DNA of 64,000 bases from Streptomyces cacaoi (GTDB lineage: Bacteria; Actinomycetota; Actinomycetes; Streptomycetales; Streptomycetaceae), in NCBI RefSeq assembly GCF_006539165.1, contig NZ_BJMM01000022.1, forward strand, positions 1 to 64,000. Reading direction: 5' to 3'. Each line of letters begins with the position of its first letter. Position 1 is the first letter of the stretch. Made by a program: the position numbers and the translations under genes. Positions 24,807-33,739 of this stretch are shown here, piece after piece. The notes under the pieces were generated by a model, which ran no database searches, had not been told where the DNA came from, and saw nothing but the letters and a program-made list of their open reading frames with translations.

Positions 24807-27800
24807 GTGCACCTCAAGAGCCTGACACTGCGGGGGTTCAAGTCCTTCGCCTCCGCCACGACGCTGCGCTTCGAGCCCGGCATCACCTGCGTCGTCGGCC
24901 CCAACGGCTCCGGGAAGTCCAACGTCGTCGACGCGCTGTCCTGGGTCATGGGGGAGCAGGGCGCCAAGTCGCTGCGCGGCGGCAAGATGGAGGACGTCAT
25001 CTTCGCCGGTACCACGGGGCGGCCCCCGCTGGGCCGTGCCGAGGTCTCCTTGACCATCGACAACGCCGACGGGGCGCTCCCGATCGAGTACGCCGAGGTC
25101 ACCATCACGCGGATCATGTTCCGCAACGGCGGCAGCGAGTACCAGATCAACGGAGAGACCTGCCGGCTGCTGGACATCCAGGAACTGCTGTCCGACTCCG
25201 GCATCGGGCGGGAGATGCACGTCATCGTCGGGCAGGGCCAGCTCGACGGTGTGCTGCACGCCGATCCCACCGGGCGGCGGGCGTTCATCGAGGAGGCCGC
25301 CGGCGTCCTCAAGCACCGCAAGCGCAAGGAGAAGGCGCTGCGGAAGCTGGACGCGATGCAGGCGAACCTGGCGCGGGTGCAGGACCTCACCGACGAACTG
25401 CGGCGGCAGCTCAAGCCGCTGGGCCGGCAGGCCGCCGCGGCACGCAAGGCCCAGGTGATCCAGGCCGAACTCCGGGACGCACGGCTGCGGCTGCTGGCGG
25501 ACGACCTCGTCCAGCTGCGGGAGGCCCTGCGGACCGAGATCGCCGACGAGGCGGAGCTGAAGCGCCGCAAGGAGGACGCCGAGGCCCGGCTGAAGGAGGC
25601 GCTGCGGCGGGAGGCCGACCTCGAACAGCAGGTCCGTACGCTGGCGCCGCGGCTGGAGCGGGCGCAGCACACCTGGTACGAGCTCTCCCGGCTGGCCGAG
25701 CGGGTGCGCGGCACCGTGGGCCTGGCCGACCAGCGGGAGCAGCACGCCGCCGCGCCGCCCGCCGAGGAGCGGCGGGGCCGGGATCCGGAGGACATGGAGC
25801 GCGAGGCCGCGCGGATCCGCGAACAGGAGGCGGAGCTGGAGGCCGCGCTGGAGGCCGCGTCCACCGCGCTGGAGCAGACCGTCGCCCACCGCGCCGAGCT
25901 GGAGCGGCAGTTGGAGCAGGAGGAGCGCCGGCTGCGGGACGAGAGCCGGGCGCTCGCCGAGCGGCGCGAGGGGCTGGAGCGGCTGCGCGGCCGAGCGGGC
26001 GCCGCGCGCAGCCGGGCCGGTTCGGCGCAGGCCGAGATCGACCGGCTGGCGGCTGCCCGGGACGAGGCGCTCCAGCGGGCCGCCGAGGCGCAGGAGGAGT
26101 ACGAGGCGCTGCGCGCCGAGGTGGAGGGGGACGGCGCCGAGGATGGTGACGACGGCGGTCTGGAGGGCGTCCACGAGGCCGCCAAGCGGGAACTGGCCGA
26201 GGCGGAGACGGCGTTCGGGTCGGCGCGGGACGCGCTCACCGCTGCCGAGCGGGAGCGGGCGGCGGTCTCGGCGCGGCACGACGCGCTGGCGCTGGGGCTG
26301 CGCCGCAAGGACGGCACCGGGGCGCTGCTCGCGGCGCGGGACCGGCTGACCGGGCTGCTGGGCCCGGCGGCCGAACTGCTGACCGTCACCCCGGGGTACG
26401 AGCTGCCGATAGCGGCGGCGCTGGGCGAGGCCGCCGACGCCGTCGTCGTCGAGACGGTTTCGGCCGCGACGGAGGCGCTGCGGCTGCTGCGCAAGGAGGA
26501 GGGCGGCCGGGCCGCGCTGCTGGTCGGGGAGCCGGGGGATCCGGGCGCTGCCGCCGGGCCCGGTACCGGCGCCGGGGTCGGCCGGGACGCCGTCTCGCTG
26601 GTCGCCGCGCCGGAGGCGATCCGCCCCGCGGTGGCGGCGCTGCTGCGCGGGACGGTCGTCGTCGACACGATCGAGGACGCCGAGGCGCTGGTGGGCGCGC
26701 GGCCGGAGCTGACGGCGGTGACGGCCGAGGGCGACATCGTGGGGGCGCACTTCGCCAAGGGCGGTTCCGAGGGCGCGCCCAGTCTGCTGGAGGCGCAGGC
26801 CGCGGTGGACGAGGCGGCGGCGGAGCTGACGCGGCTGGATACGCGCTGCGCCGCGCTCGCCGAGGAGCAGGAGCGCGCGAAGGAGCGCCGGCGTGCGTGC
26901 GCGGCGCGCGTGGAGGAGTTGGGCACGCGGCTCAGCGCGGCGGAGCGGGAGAAGTCCCGGATGGCCGGGCGGCTCGGCACGCTCGGCGGCCAGGCCCGTG
27001 CGGCACGGGGGGAGGCGGACCGGGCGGCGGCCGCGGTCGGCAAGGCACAGGAGGCGCTGGAGCGGGAGACACGGCAGGCCGAGGAGCTGGCGGAGCAGCT
27101 GGCGGTGGCCGAGGAGGAGCAGGAGGCGGAGGGCGCCGCCGAGCCGGACACCTCGGTGCGGGACCGGCTGTCGGCGGATGCGGCCAACGCGCGGCAGACG
27201 GAGATGGAGGCGCGGCTCCAGGTCCGTACGCACGAGGAGCGGGTCAAGTCGCTGGCGGGGCGCGCGGATTCGCTGGACCGCGGCGCGCGGGCGGAGCGGG
27301 AGGCGCGGGCGCGCGCCGAGGCACGGCGGGCCCGGCTGCGGCACGAGGCGGAGATCGCCGGGGCCGTGGCCTCCGGCGCGCGGCAGCTGCTCGCGCACAT
27401 CGAGGCGTCCGTGGAGCGCGCCGGGCAGGAGCGGGAGGACGCCGAGCGGGCGAAGGCGGAGCGCGAGCAGGCGCTGGCCGCCGAGCGCGAGCGGGGCCGC
27501 GAGCTGAAGGACGAGCTGGACAAGCTCACGGACTCGGTGCACAAGGGCGAGGTGCTCGGTGCCGAGAAGCGGATGCGGATCGAGCAGCTGGAGGCCAAGG
27601 CGCTGGAGGAGCTGGGGGTCGAGCCCGCCGGGCTGGTGCGGGACTACGGCCCGGACCAGCCGGTGCCGCCGCCGGCCGAGGGCGAGGAGGCCGATCCGCA
27701 GGCGCAGCCCGTCCCGTTCGTCCGGGCCGAGCAGGAGAAGCGGCTGAAGGCGGCCGAGCGCGCCTACCAGAAGCTCGGCAAGATCAACCCGCTGGCGCTG

Positions 27801-28367
27801 GAGGAGTTCGCGGCGCTGGAGGAGCGGCACCAGTTCCTCAGCGAGCAGCTGGAGGACCTGAAGAAGACGCGCGCCGATCTGCTCCAGGTCGTCAAGGAGG
27901 TCGACGAGCGGGTCGAGCAGGTCTTCACCGAGGCGTACCACGACACGGCGCGCGAGTTCGAGGGCGTCTTCTCCCGGCTGTTCCCGGGCGGTGAGGGCCG
28001 GCTGGTGCTCACGGACCCGGACGACATGCTGACCACCGGGGTCGATGTGGAGGCCCGTCCTCCGGGCAAGAAGGTCAAGCGGCTCTCGCTGCTGTCGGGT
28101 GGCGAGCGGTCGCTGACGGCGGTGGCGCTGCTGGTGTCCATCTTCAAGGCGCGGCCGAGCCCCTTCTATGTGATGGACGAGGTCGAGGCGGCGCTGGACG
28201 ACACCAATCTCCAGCGGCTGATCCGGATCATGGAGGAGCTGAAGGACAGCTCGCAGCTCATCGTGATCACGCACCAGAAGCGCACGATGGAGGTCGCCGA
28301 CGCGCTCTACGGCGTCTCGATGCAGGGCGACGGCGTCTCCAAGGTGATCAGCCAGCGGCTCGGCTGA
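24807..28367 (+). CDS. smc: Chromosome segregation ATPase SMC, 1186 aa
   Basis: SMC dimers, with ScpA and ScpB, organise and segregate the chromosome. The N-terminal head has Walker A GPNGSGKSN at about residue 31. Long coiled coils (about 165-500 and 665-1020) flank a hinge at about 515-650. The C-terminal head has the ABC signature LSGGERSLTAVALL at about 1096 and Walker B YVMDEVEAALDD at about 1120. Length is normal. The GTG start is eight bases after the hexamer TAGGGT, so a leaderless transcript is likely. scpAB are not in the window. Confidence 0.97.
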   Translation: MHLKSLTLRGFKSFASATTLRFEPGITCVVGPNGSGKSNVVDALSWVMGEQGAKSLRGGKMEDVIFAGTTGRPPLGRAEVSLTIDNADGALPIEYAEVTITRIMFRNGGSEYQINGETCRLLDIQELLSDSGIGREMHVIVGQGQLDGVLHADPTGRRAFIEEAAGVLKHRKRKEKALRKLDAMQANLARVQDLTDELRRQLKPLGRQAAAARKAQVIQAELRDARLRLLADDLVQLREALRTEIADEAELKRRKEDAEARLKEALRREADLEQQVRTLAPRLERAQHTWYELSRLAERVRGTVGLADQREQHAAAPPAEERRGRDPEDMEREAARIREQEAELEAALEAASTALEQTVAHRAELERQLEQEERRLRDESRALAERREGLERLRGRAGAARSRAGSAQAEIDRLAAARDEALQRAAEAQEEYEALRAEVEGDGAEDGDDGGLEGVHEAAKRELAEAETAFGSARDALTAAERERAAVSARHDALALGLRRKDGTGALLAARDRLTGLLGPAAELLTVTPGYELPIAAALGEAADAVVVETVSAATEALRLLRKEEGGRAALLVGEPGDPGAAAGPGTGAGVGRDAVSLVAAPEAIRPAVAALLRGTVVVDTIEDAEALVGARPELTAVTAEGDIVGAHFAKGGSEGAPSLLEAQAAVDEAAAELTRLDTRCAALAEEQERAKERRRACAARVEELGTRLSAAEREKSRMAGRLGTLGGQARAARGEADRAAAAVGKAQEALERETRQAEELAEQLAVAEEEQEAEGAAEPDTSVRDRLSADAANARQTEMEARLQVRTHEERVKSLAGRADSLDRGARAEREARARAEARRARLRHEAEIAGAVASGARQLLAHIEASVERAGQEREDAERAKAEREQALAAERERGRELKDELDKLTDSVHKGEVLGAEKRMRIEQLEAKALEELGVEPAGLVRDYGPDQPVPPPAEGEEADPQAQPVPFVRAEQEKRLKAAERAYQKLGKINPLALEEFAALEERHQFLSEQLEDLKKTRADLLQVVKEVDERVEQVFTEAYHDTAREFEGVFSRLFPGGEGRLVLTDPDDMLTTGVDVEARPPGKKVKRLSLLSGGERSLTAVALLVSIFKARPSPFYVMDEVEAALDDTNLQRLIRIMEELKDSSQLIVITHQKRTMEVADALYGVSMQGDGVSKVISQRLG

Positions 28368-28402
28368 GGCGGGCCCAACCGGCCCCGCCCGCACGGGCGT
28401 TG

Positions 28403-28455
28403 ACCCCTCCGGGGCCACCGGTCTCCCTTCTGGGAGCGGTTCCCGGAGGGGTTTT
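28403..28455 (+). terminator. smc terminator, long hairpin with T-run
   Basis: ACCCCTCCGGG (28403 onward) pairs with CCCGGAGGGGT, enclosing an inner hairpin (TCTCCC/GGGAG around TTCT). TTTTCTT follows the stem. It is the most canonical intrinsic terminator in the window. Confidence 0.85.
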
Positions 28456-28514
28456 CTTCATGCTTCTAACGCAGCCCTCCACGGCGTGTGTCCGGGTTCG
28501 CACGGAGCCCCCTA

Positions 28515-28542
28515 TTGACTTCGATACGTGAAGGCATACAGT
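28515..28542 (+). promoter_or_regulatory. glcP promoter (TTGACT-16-TACAGT)
   Basis: TTGACT (28515-28520) and TACAGT (28537-28542) are spaced by 16 bases, a good vegetative-type promoter. It lies 115 bases before the glcP GTG, giving a leader of about 110 bases. Sugar-specific regulation is known for glcP, but no operator can be assigned by eye. Confidence 0.65.
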
Positions 28543-28657
28543 CGATGGCGCCACCCGAGCATTCAAGCTGTGTCGCCTCTTGCGGGCGTCGTCCCCGAAG
28601 GTGGCGTCCCCCCACCGGCTTCCCACCGGCACCGTCGCCGGACCTCAGGAGAAGAAC

Positions 28658-30094
28658 GTGACCAGCACCGCGCAACCAGCGCCGACAGCGCGGTCCGAGG
28701 TGAGCGTGCCGTCCGCGCCGCACCTCGGCCGAGTCGTCTTCATCACCGCCGCGGCCGCCATGGGCGGCTTCCTCTTCGGCTACGACAGCTCAGTGATCAA
28801 CGGCGCCGTGGAGGCCGTCCGGGGCCGCTTCGACGTCGGCTCCGCCCTCCTCGCGCAGGTCATCGCCGCCGCGCTGATCGGCAGCGCGATAGGCGCCGCG
28901 ATAGCCGGACGGGTCGCCGACCGCATCGGCCGCATCCCGGTCATGCGGATCGCCGCCGTCCTGTTCACCGTCAGCGCCGTCGGCTCCGCGCTGCCCTTCG
29001 CCCTGTGGGACCTCGCCCTGTGGCGTGTGCTGGGCGGCATCGCCATCGGCATGGCCTCCGTCATCGGCCCCGCCTACATCGCGGAGGTCTCCCCGCCCGC
29101 CTACCGCGGCCGGCTCGCCTCCTTCCAGCAGGGCGCCATCGTCCTCGGCATCGCCGTCTCCCAGCTGGTGAACTGGGGCATCCTCAACCTCGCCGGCGGA
29201 GACCAGCGCGGCACCCTGGCCGGCCTGGAAGCCTGGCAGTGGATGCTCGGGATCATGGTCGTCCCGGCCGTCGGCTACTTCCTGCTGTCCTTCACCATCC
29301 CCGAATCGCCCCGCTTTCTGATCTCCGCCGGACGCGAGGCCGACGCCCGGCGGGTCCTCGCCGGTGTCGAGGGGGAGCACGGCGGACTCGGCGCACGCGT
29401 CCGCGAGATCGAGACGGCGATGCGCACCGAGCACCGGTCCACCTTCCGGGACCTGCTGGGCGGCCGCGCCGGACTGCTGCCCATCGTCTGGATCGGCATC
29501 GGGCTCTCCGTCTTCCAGCAGCTCGTCGGCATCAACGTCGTCTTCTACTACTCCTCGACGCTGTGGCAGTCGGTGGGCATCAACCCCGAGAGCTCGTTCT
29601 TCTACTCGTTCACGACCTCGATCGTGAACATCGCCGGCACCGTCGTCGCGATGCTGTGCGTCGACAGGATCGGCCGCAAGCCGCTCGCGCTGATCGGCTC
29701 CGCCGGTATGACCGTCTCCCTGGCCGCCGTCGCCTGGGCGTTCGCCGCCCGGACCGGCTCCGGCGACGACGTCACCCTGCCCGATGTGCAGGGCGCCGTC
29801 GCGCTCGTCGGCGCGCACGTCTTCACCCTGTTCTTCGCCCTCTCCTGGGGCGTCGTCGTGTGGGTGCTGCTCGGCGAGATCTTCCCGAGCCGGATCCGGG
29901 CCGCCGCGCTCGGCGTCGCCGCCGGCGCCCAGTGGATCGCCAACTGGGCCATCACCGCCAGCTTCCCGAGCCTGTCGGAGTGGAACCTGTCGTCCACGTA
30001 CGTCGTCTACACCGTCTTCGCCCTGCTCTCGATCCCGTTCATCCTCAAGTGGGTGCCGGAGACCAAGGGCAAGGCGTTGGAGGAGATGGGCTGA
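28658..30094 (+). CDS. glcP: Glucose permease GlcP, MFS sugar:proton symporter, 478 aa
   Basis: This twelve-helix major facilitator protein of the sugar porter family takes up glucose with protons. Diagnostic motifs are present: GRVADRIGR (loop 2-3), RVLGGIAIGMASVIGPAYIAE, PESPRFLI after helix 6, QQLVGINVVFYYS in helix 7, DRIGRKPL, and the terminal PETKGKALEEM. The GTG start 28658 follows AGGAGAAG. By synteny after smc it matches the S. coelicolor glucose permease gene glcP1, and Streptomyces use this route instead of a glucose PTS. It is flanked by a terminator and its own promoter. Confidence 0.92.
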   Translation: MTSTAQPAPTARSEVSVPSAPHLGRVVFITAAAAMGGFLFGYDSSVINGAVEAVRGRFDVGSALLAQVIAAALIGSAIGAAIAGRVADRIGRIPVMRIAAVLFTVSAVGSALPFALWDLALWRVLGGIAIGMASVIGPAYIAEVSPPAYRGRLASFQQGAIVLGIAVSQLVNWGILNLAGGDQRGTLAGLEAWQWMLGIMVVPAVGYFLLSFTIPESPRFLISAGREADARRVLAGVEGEHGGLGARVREIETAMRTEHRSTFRDLLGGRAGLLPIVWIGIGLSVFQQLVGINVVFYYSSTLWQSVGINPESSFFYSFTTSIVNIAGTVVAMLCVDRIGRKPLALIGSAGMTVSLAAVAWAFAARTGSGDDVTLPDVQGAVALVGAHVFTLFFALSWGVVVWVLLGEIFPSRIRAAALGVAAGAQWIANWAITASFPSLSEWNLSSTYVVYTVFALLSIPFILKWVPETKGKALEEMG

Positions 30095-30162
30095 TCAACC
30101 CCGCCCTGCCCACTCCTCGCCGCGGGCGCCGGCCCGGACAGCCGGGGCGGCGCCCGCGACCG

Positions 30163-31173
30163 CTACGCGGACAGCTCGCCCAGCCGCGGCACGACCTTCT
30201 CCACCAGCAGCCGCAGCGAACTCCAGCCCTCCTCGACGGGCATGCCGCCGCACAGCGGATGCAGCAGCAACTGCCGCTCGCCCGCGTCCGGTTGCCGGGA
30301 CAGCAGCTCAAGACACTCGTCCGGCGTCACGAACCGGTACACGCCCTCCTCGCGCAGCTCCTCCACCGTGCCGGACCGCGTACGCATCAGCGAACGTGCG
30401 TCCGCCTCCTGCCACGAGGCGTACCGCTGTGCCTCGTACAGGAAGTGCTGCCCCAGCTCGGCCCAGGCCCGCTCCGGATCCTCGGTCAGATGCAGCGTCG
30501 GCAGCTCCTCGGGCGGCATCAGGCACAGCGGCGTACTGCCGTGCTCGGCGCACCGCTCCTCGTAGTAGCGGGCCAGCTCGGGCAGGTGCGCCGGCAGGAA
30601 CAGCGGCAGCCCCAGCCGGGCGGCACGCCGCGCCGTGGGACGGGAGCCGCCGCCGACGCACAGCATCGGATGCGGACTGCTGTGCGGCCGCGGCGTCACC
30701 CGCACCCGCCGGCCCCGGTAGGTGAACGGCTCGCCCGTCCAGGCCGCCAGCACGGTCTCCAGCATCTCGTCCTGGAGCGCACCGCGGCGCGCGAAGTCCA
30801 GGCCGAACGCCTCGTACTCCTCGGGCCGGTAGCCGATGCCGGCCACCGTCATCAGCCGCCCGCCGCCGACCAGGTCCAGCACCGCCAGCTCCTCCGCCAG
30901 CCGCAGCGGGTCGTACAGCGGGCCCAGGATCGCGCAGGCCGCCACGGCGACGCGCCGGGTGCGGCCGAGCAGGGCACCGGCCAGGGTCAGCGGGGAGGGC
31001 AGCCAGCCGTCCTCGGAACCGTGGTGCTCCTCGACCATGAGAGAGGTCACACCCTGCTCGTCGGCGTATCCGGCCATCTCCAGTGCCGCCCGGTAGCGCT
31101 CGCCCGGTGGCTCGGGAGGGGCCGCCGGCGAAGAAGCGGGCGGGTGTACGAGGTTGAAGCGGATGTTGCTCAT
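30163..31173 (-). CDS. LLM-type (luciferase-like) flavin/F420-dependent oxidoreductase, 336 aa
   Basis: This is a TIM-barrel oxidoreductase of the luciferase-like family: MVEEHHGSEDGWLPSPLTLAGALLGRT near the N-terminus, AEELAVLDLVGGGR, GIGYRPEEYEAFG, and PMLCVGGGSRPTARRAA. Such enzymes use FMN or F420; fbiD in this window shows that F420 is made. The substrate is unknown. The ATG at 31173 is the best conserved start, though it lacks a clear ribosome-binding site; a GTG 18 bases upstream is possible. It is divergent from ftsY. Confidence 0.83.
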   Translation of the reverse strand: MSNIRFNLVHPPASSPAAPPEPPGERYRAALEMAGYADEQGVTSLMVEEHHGSEDGWLPSPLTLAGALLGRTRRVAVAACAILGPLYDPLRLAEELAVLDLVGGGRLMTVAGIGYRPEEYEAFGLDFARRGALQDEMLETVLAAWTGEPFTYRGRRVRVTPRPHSSPHPMLCVGGGSRPTARRAARLGLPLFLPAHLPELARYYEERCAEHGSTPLCLMPPEELPTLHLTEDPERAWAELGQHFLYEAQRYASWQEADARSLMRTRSGTVEELREEGVYRFVTPDECLELLSRQPDAGERQLLLHPLCGGMPVEEGWSSLRLLVEKVVPRLGELSA

Positions 31174-31295
31174 CACTGTCGGCACGGTCACGTGGACACC
31201 CCTGTTCAGCCGTCGGTACGGCGCGGACCGTAGCGAAGCGCGCACGAAGAGGGAATGGCCCCGAAGCACGGACGGTGGCGGATACTGGTTCCGCT

Positions 31296-32528
31296 ATGGA
31301 AATCGTCATCCTTGTTGTAGTCATCGCCGTGGTCCTGGTGGGCGCCGCCGCCGGGCTCGTCGTCAGCGCGGGCCGCCGGAAGAAGGCGGCCGGCACCGAG
31401 CAGCCGGCGCCCCCCACGGCCACCACGACCGAGACCCGCACCGCCGAACCCCACGTCGGTGAGGAGGCCGAGGGCACCACGGAAGGTGCCCGCAGAACCA
31501 TCGAGGAGGTCGGCCTTCCCGAGGCCGAGAGGGAGCCCGAGGCCGAGGCCGCGCCGGCCCCCGCCGCCCCCGCCGAGCCCGAGGTCGAGATCCCGGCCCC
31601 CGCCGCCGGCCGGCTGGTCCGGCTGCGCGCCCGGCTCTCCCGCTCCCAGAACTCCCTCGGCAAGGGCCTGCTGACCCTGCTCTCGCGGGAACACCTGGAC
31701 GAGGAGACCTGGGAAGAGGTCGAGGACACCCTGCTGACCGCCGACGTCGGCGTCGGCCCCACCCAGGAACTCGTCGAGCGGCTGCGCGAGCGCGTCAAGG
31801 TCCTCGGCACCCGCAGCCCGGAGGAACTGCGCGGTCTGCTGCGCGAGGAACTCCTCACCCTCGTCGGCCCGGACATGGACCGCACCGTCCACACCGAGGC
31901 GCAGGGCGCCGACGACCGGCCGGGCGTCGTCCTCGTCGTCGGCGTCAACGGCACCGGCAAGACCACCACGACGGGCAAGCTCGCCCGGGTCCTGGTGGCG
32001 GACGGCAAGTCCGTCGTGCTCGGCGCCGCCGACACCTTCCGCGCCGCCGCCGCCGACCAGCTGGAGACCTGGGGTACCCGTGTGGGCGCCCGCACGGTGC
32101 GCGGCCCGGAGGCCGGCGACCCGGCGTCCGTCGCCTTCGACGCGGTCAAGCAGGGCACCGAGGCGAGCGCCGACGTCGTCCTGATCGACACCGCGGGGCG
32201 GCTGCACACCAAGACCGGCCTGATGGACGAGCTGGGCAAGGTCAAGCGCGTCGTCGAGAAGCAGGGCCCGGTGGACGAGGTGCTGCTGGTCCTGGACGCG
32301 ACCACCGGCCAGAACGGGCTCGTGCAGGCCCGGGTGTTCGCCGAGGTCGTGGACATCACCGGCATCGTGCTCACCAAGCTGGACGGCACGGCCAAGGGCG
32401 GCATCGTCGTCTCCGTGCAGCGCGAGCTGGGCGTGCCCGTCAAGCTCGTGGGCCTGGGCGAAGGCGCCGACGACCTCGCGCCGTTCGAGCCGGAGGCCTT
32501 CGTGGACGCGCTCGTCGAGGAGGCGTGA
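31296..32528 (+). CDS. ftsY: Signal recognition particle receptor FtsY, 410 aa
   Basis: FtsY docks SRP-ribosome complexes at the membrane. The first 20 residues form a membrane anchor (MEIVILVVVIAVVLVGAAAG), followed by a disordered acidic A region (about 30-110) and the NG GTPase domain: GVNGTGKTTTTGKLA, DTFRAAAADQL, DTAGRLHTK, and TKLDGTAKGG. GATACT ends nine bases before the ATG, so it may be leaderless. It is the partner of ffh at 37174-38727. Confidence 0.96.
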   Translation: MEIVILVVVIAVVLVGAAAGLVVSAGRRKKAAGTEQPAPPTATTTETRTAEPHVGEEAEGTTEGARRTIEEVGLPEAEREPEAEAAPAPAAPAEPEVEIPAPAAGRLVRLRARLSRSQNSLGKGLLTLLSREHLDEETWEEVEDTLLTADVGVGPTQELVERLRERVKVLGTRSPEELRGLLREELLTLVGPDMDRTVHTEAQGADDRPGVVLVVGVNGTGKTTTTGKLARVLVADGKSVVLGAADTFRAAAADQLETWGTRVGARTVRGPEAGDPASVAFDAVKQGTEASADVVLIDTAGRLHTKTGLMDELGKVKRVVEKQGPVDEVLLVLDATTGQNGLVQARVFAEVVDITGIVLTKLDGTAKGGIVVSVQRELGVPVKLVGLGEGADDLAPFEPEAFVDALVEEA

Positions 32529-32675
32529 GCGCACCGGTGCCCCGGCCTCCGGCCGACCGCACCCCCGCGTTCGCGCTGCCCGCACCGCAGCCCCTTCCGC
32601 ACCGACCGGAGCCGTCGCGGCGTACCCCCGTACCGCCGCGGCGGCTCCGTCCTGTGCGGCCCGGTGCCGGCCCGT

Positions 32676-33371
32676 TCAGCGGGTGGCCGAGCGGTGGCAC
32701 ACGTAGGCCAGCGTGCCCAGCAGCAGCCGGGCCTGCGGCGGGCGGCGCCGCTCCGGTGCCGGCGCCCGCAGCCAGCGCACCGGGCCGTCGCCGGCCAGGT
32801 CCGAGGGGGGAGCGGTGATGTACTCGCCGGCGCCCCGCGCCCGCAGATCCAGTCCCGCGTCGTCCCAGCCCATCCGGTAGAGCAGCTCGGGCAGTTCGGC
32901 GGCGGCGCCCGGCGCGACGAGGAACCAGGCCCGGCCGTGCGGGGTGGCCGCGACCGGGCCCAGCGGCAGGCCCATCCGCTCCAGCCGGGCGAGCGCGCCG
33001 CGCGCCGGCGCGTCCGCCACATCGATCACGTCGAACGCGCGCCCGGTCGGCAGCAGGACGGCCGCGCCGGGCACCTGCGCCCAGGCGTCCGTGGCCTCGG
33101 CGAGCGTCGAGCCGGCCGGCACTTCCAGACCGGCGTCCAGCGGATGCGCGCCGGGCGAGGGGCAGACGCCCGCACCGCACGAGCACCGCAGCCGTCCGCC
33201 GGAGCGGGCCGCCCGCGCCCCCGGCACCACGTCCCAGCCCCACAGGCCGGTGTACTCGGCGACCGCGGTGCACACCGAGGTGCGGGCACGCTTCCGCGCA
33301 CCGGGCCGCGTCAATTCCCTGATCTCACGCAGACCGCCGAGACCACCGATGGCGCCGATCGTGAAGCCCAT
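32676..33371 (-). CDS. Prim-Pol N-terminal-domain-like protein, 231 aa
   Basis: The N-terminal helix is followed by the pattern of the bifunctional DNA primase/polymerase N-terminal domain (YTGLWGWDVVPGARA, a cysteine pair CSCGAGVC, AVLLPTGRAFDVIDV, TPHGRAWFLVAPG, ARGAGEYITAPPS). No helicase or C-terminal primase domain is present. The acidic pair expected of an active polymerase is uncertain: only DVIDV is seen. The ATG 33371 has a strong GGGAGG. In Streptomyces this small form lies beside nsdA. Function is unknown; nucleotide binding is likely from the fold. Confidence 0.7.
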   Translation of the reverse strand: MGFTIGAIGGLGGLREIRELTRPGARKRARTSVCTAVAEYTGLWGWDVVPGARAARSGGRLRCSCGAGVCPSPGAHPLDAGLEVPAGSTLAEATDAWAQVPGAAVLLPTGRAFDVIDVADAPARGALARLERMGLPLGPVAATPHGRAWFLVAPGAAAELPELLYRMGWDDAGLDLRARGAGEYITAPPSDLAGDGPVRWLRAPAPERRRPPQARLLLGTLAYVCHRSATR

Positions 33372-33739
33372 GCTCCCTCCAACGGGTCCCCTCAGCCTGT
33401 AGTTACGAGCGACGCTGCGCACAGTGACGACCGGACGGCGAGCGGAGCGGCCGTGACTCCGCGCAGGCGTTCCAGGGCGTCAAGTCAAGCGGCTGGAGAG
33501 GCTCCCGGGTTCATTCGAAGGGGTGGCGAATGGTGGCGATTTCCCGACCGCACTCGCGCGACTCGTGATCGTAGGATTACTTTCGGTGCACACAGTGGAG
33601 AGCAACTCTGCGGCCGGACCCGTCGGTTGGGGCTCCGCTGCCGGATGTGACCGGCAGCCGGGCGGCACCGCCGACGCGTCCCGGGAGCGCCGGACGGCGG
33701 TCCCGCACACGGCCGCGAGGCGGAGTGGGGGCGTGTCCC
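33372..33739. other. Divergent intergenic region between the Prim-Pol-like gene and nsdA
   Basis: No gene is seen in these 368 bases. TAGGAT (33572-33577) is a plausible -10 for nsdA, and two direct copies of GGTGGCGA at 33522-33529 and 33532-33539, 10 bp apart, lie just upstream on one helix face and could bind a regulator. Confidence 0.5.

Noticed and set aside
24162..28418. Very long open frame (over 1400 codons) opposite smc
   Set aside because: It is antisense to a clear SMC gene, with Leu/Arg/Gly/His-rich translation and no domain. High GC at third positions keeps such shadow frames open.
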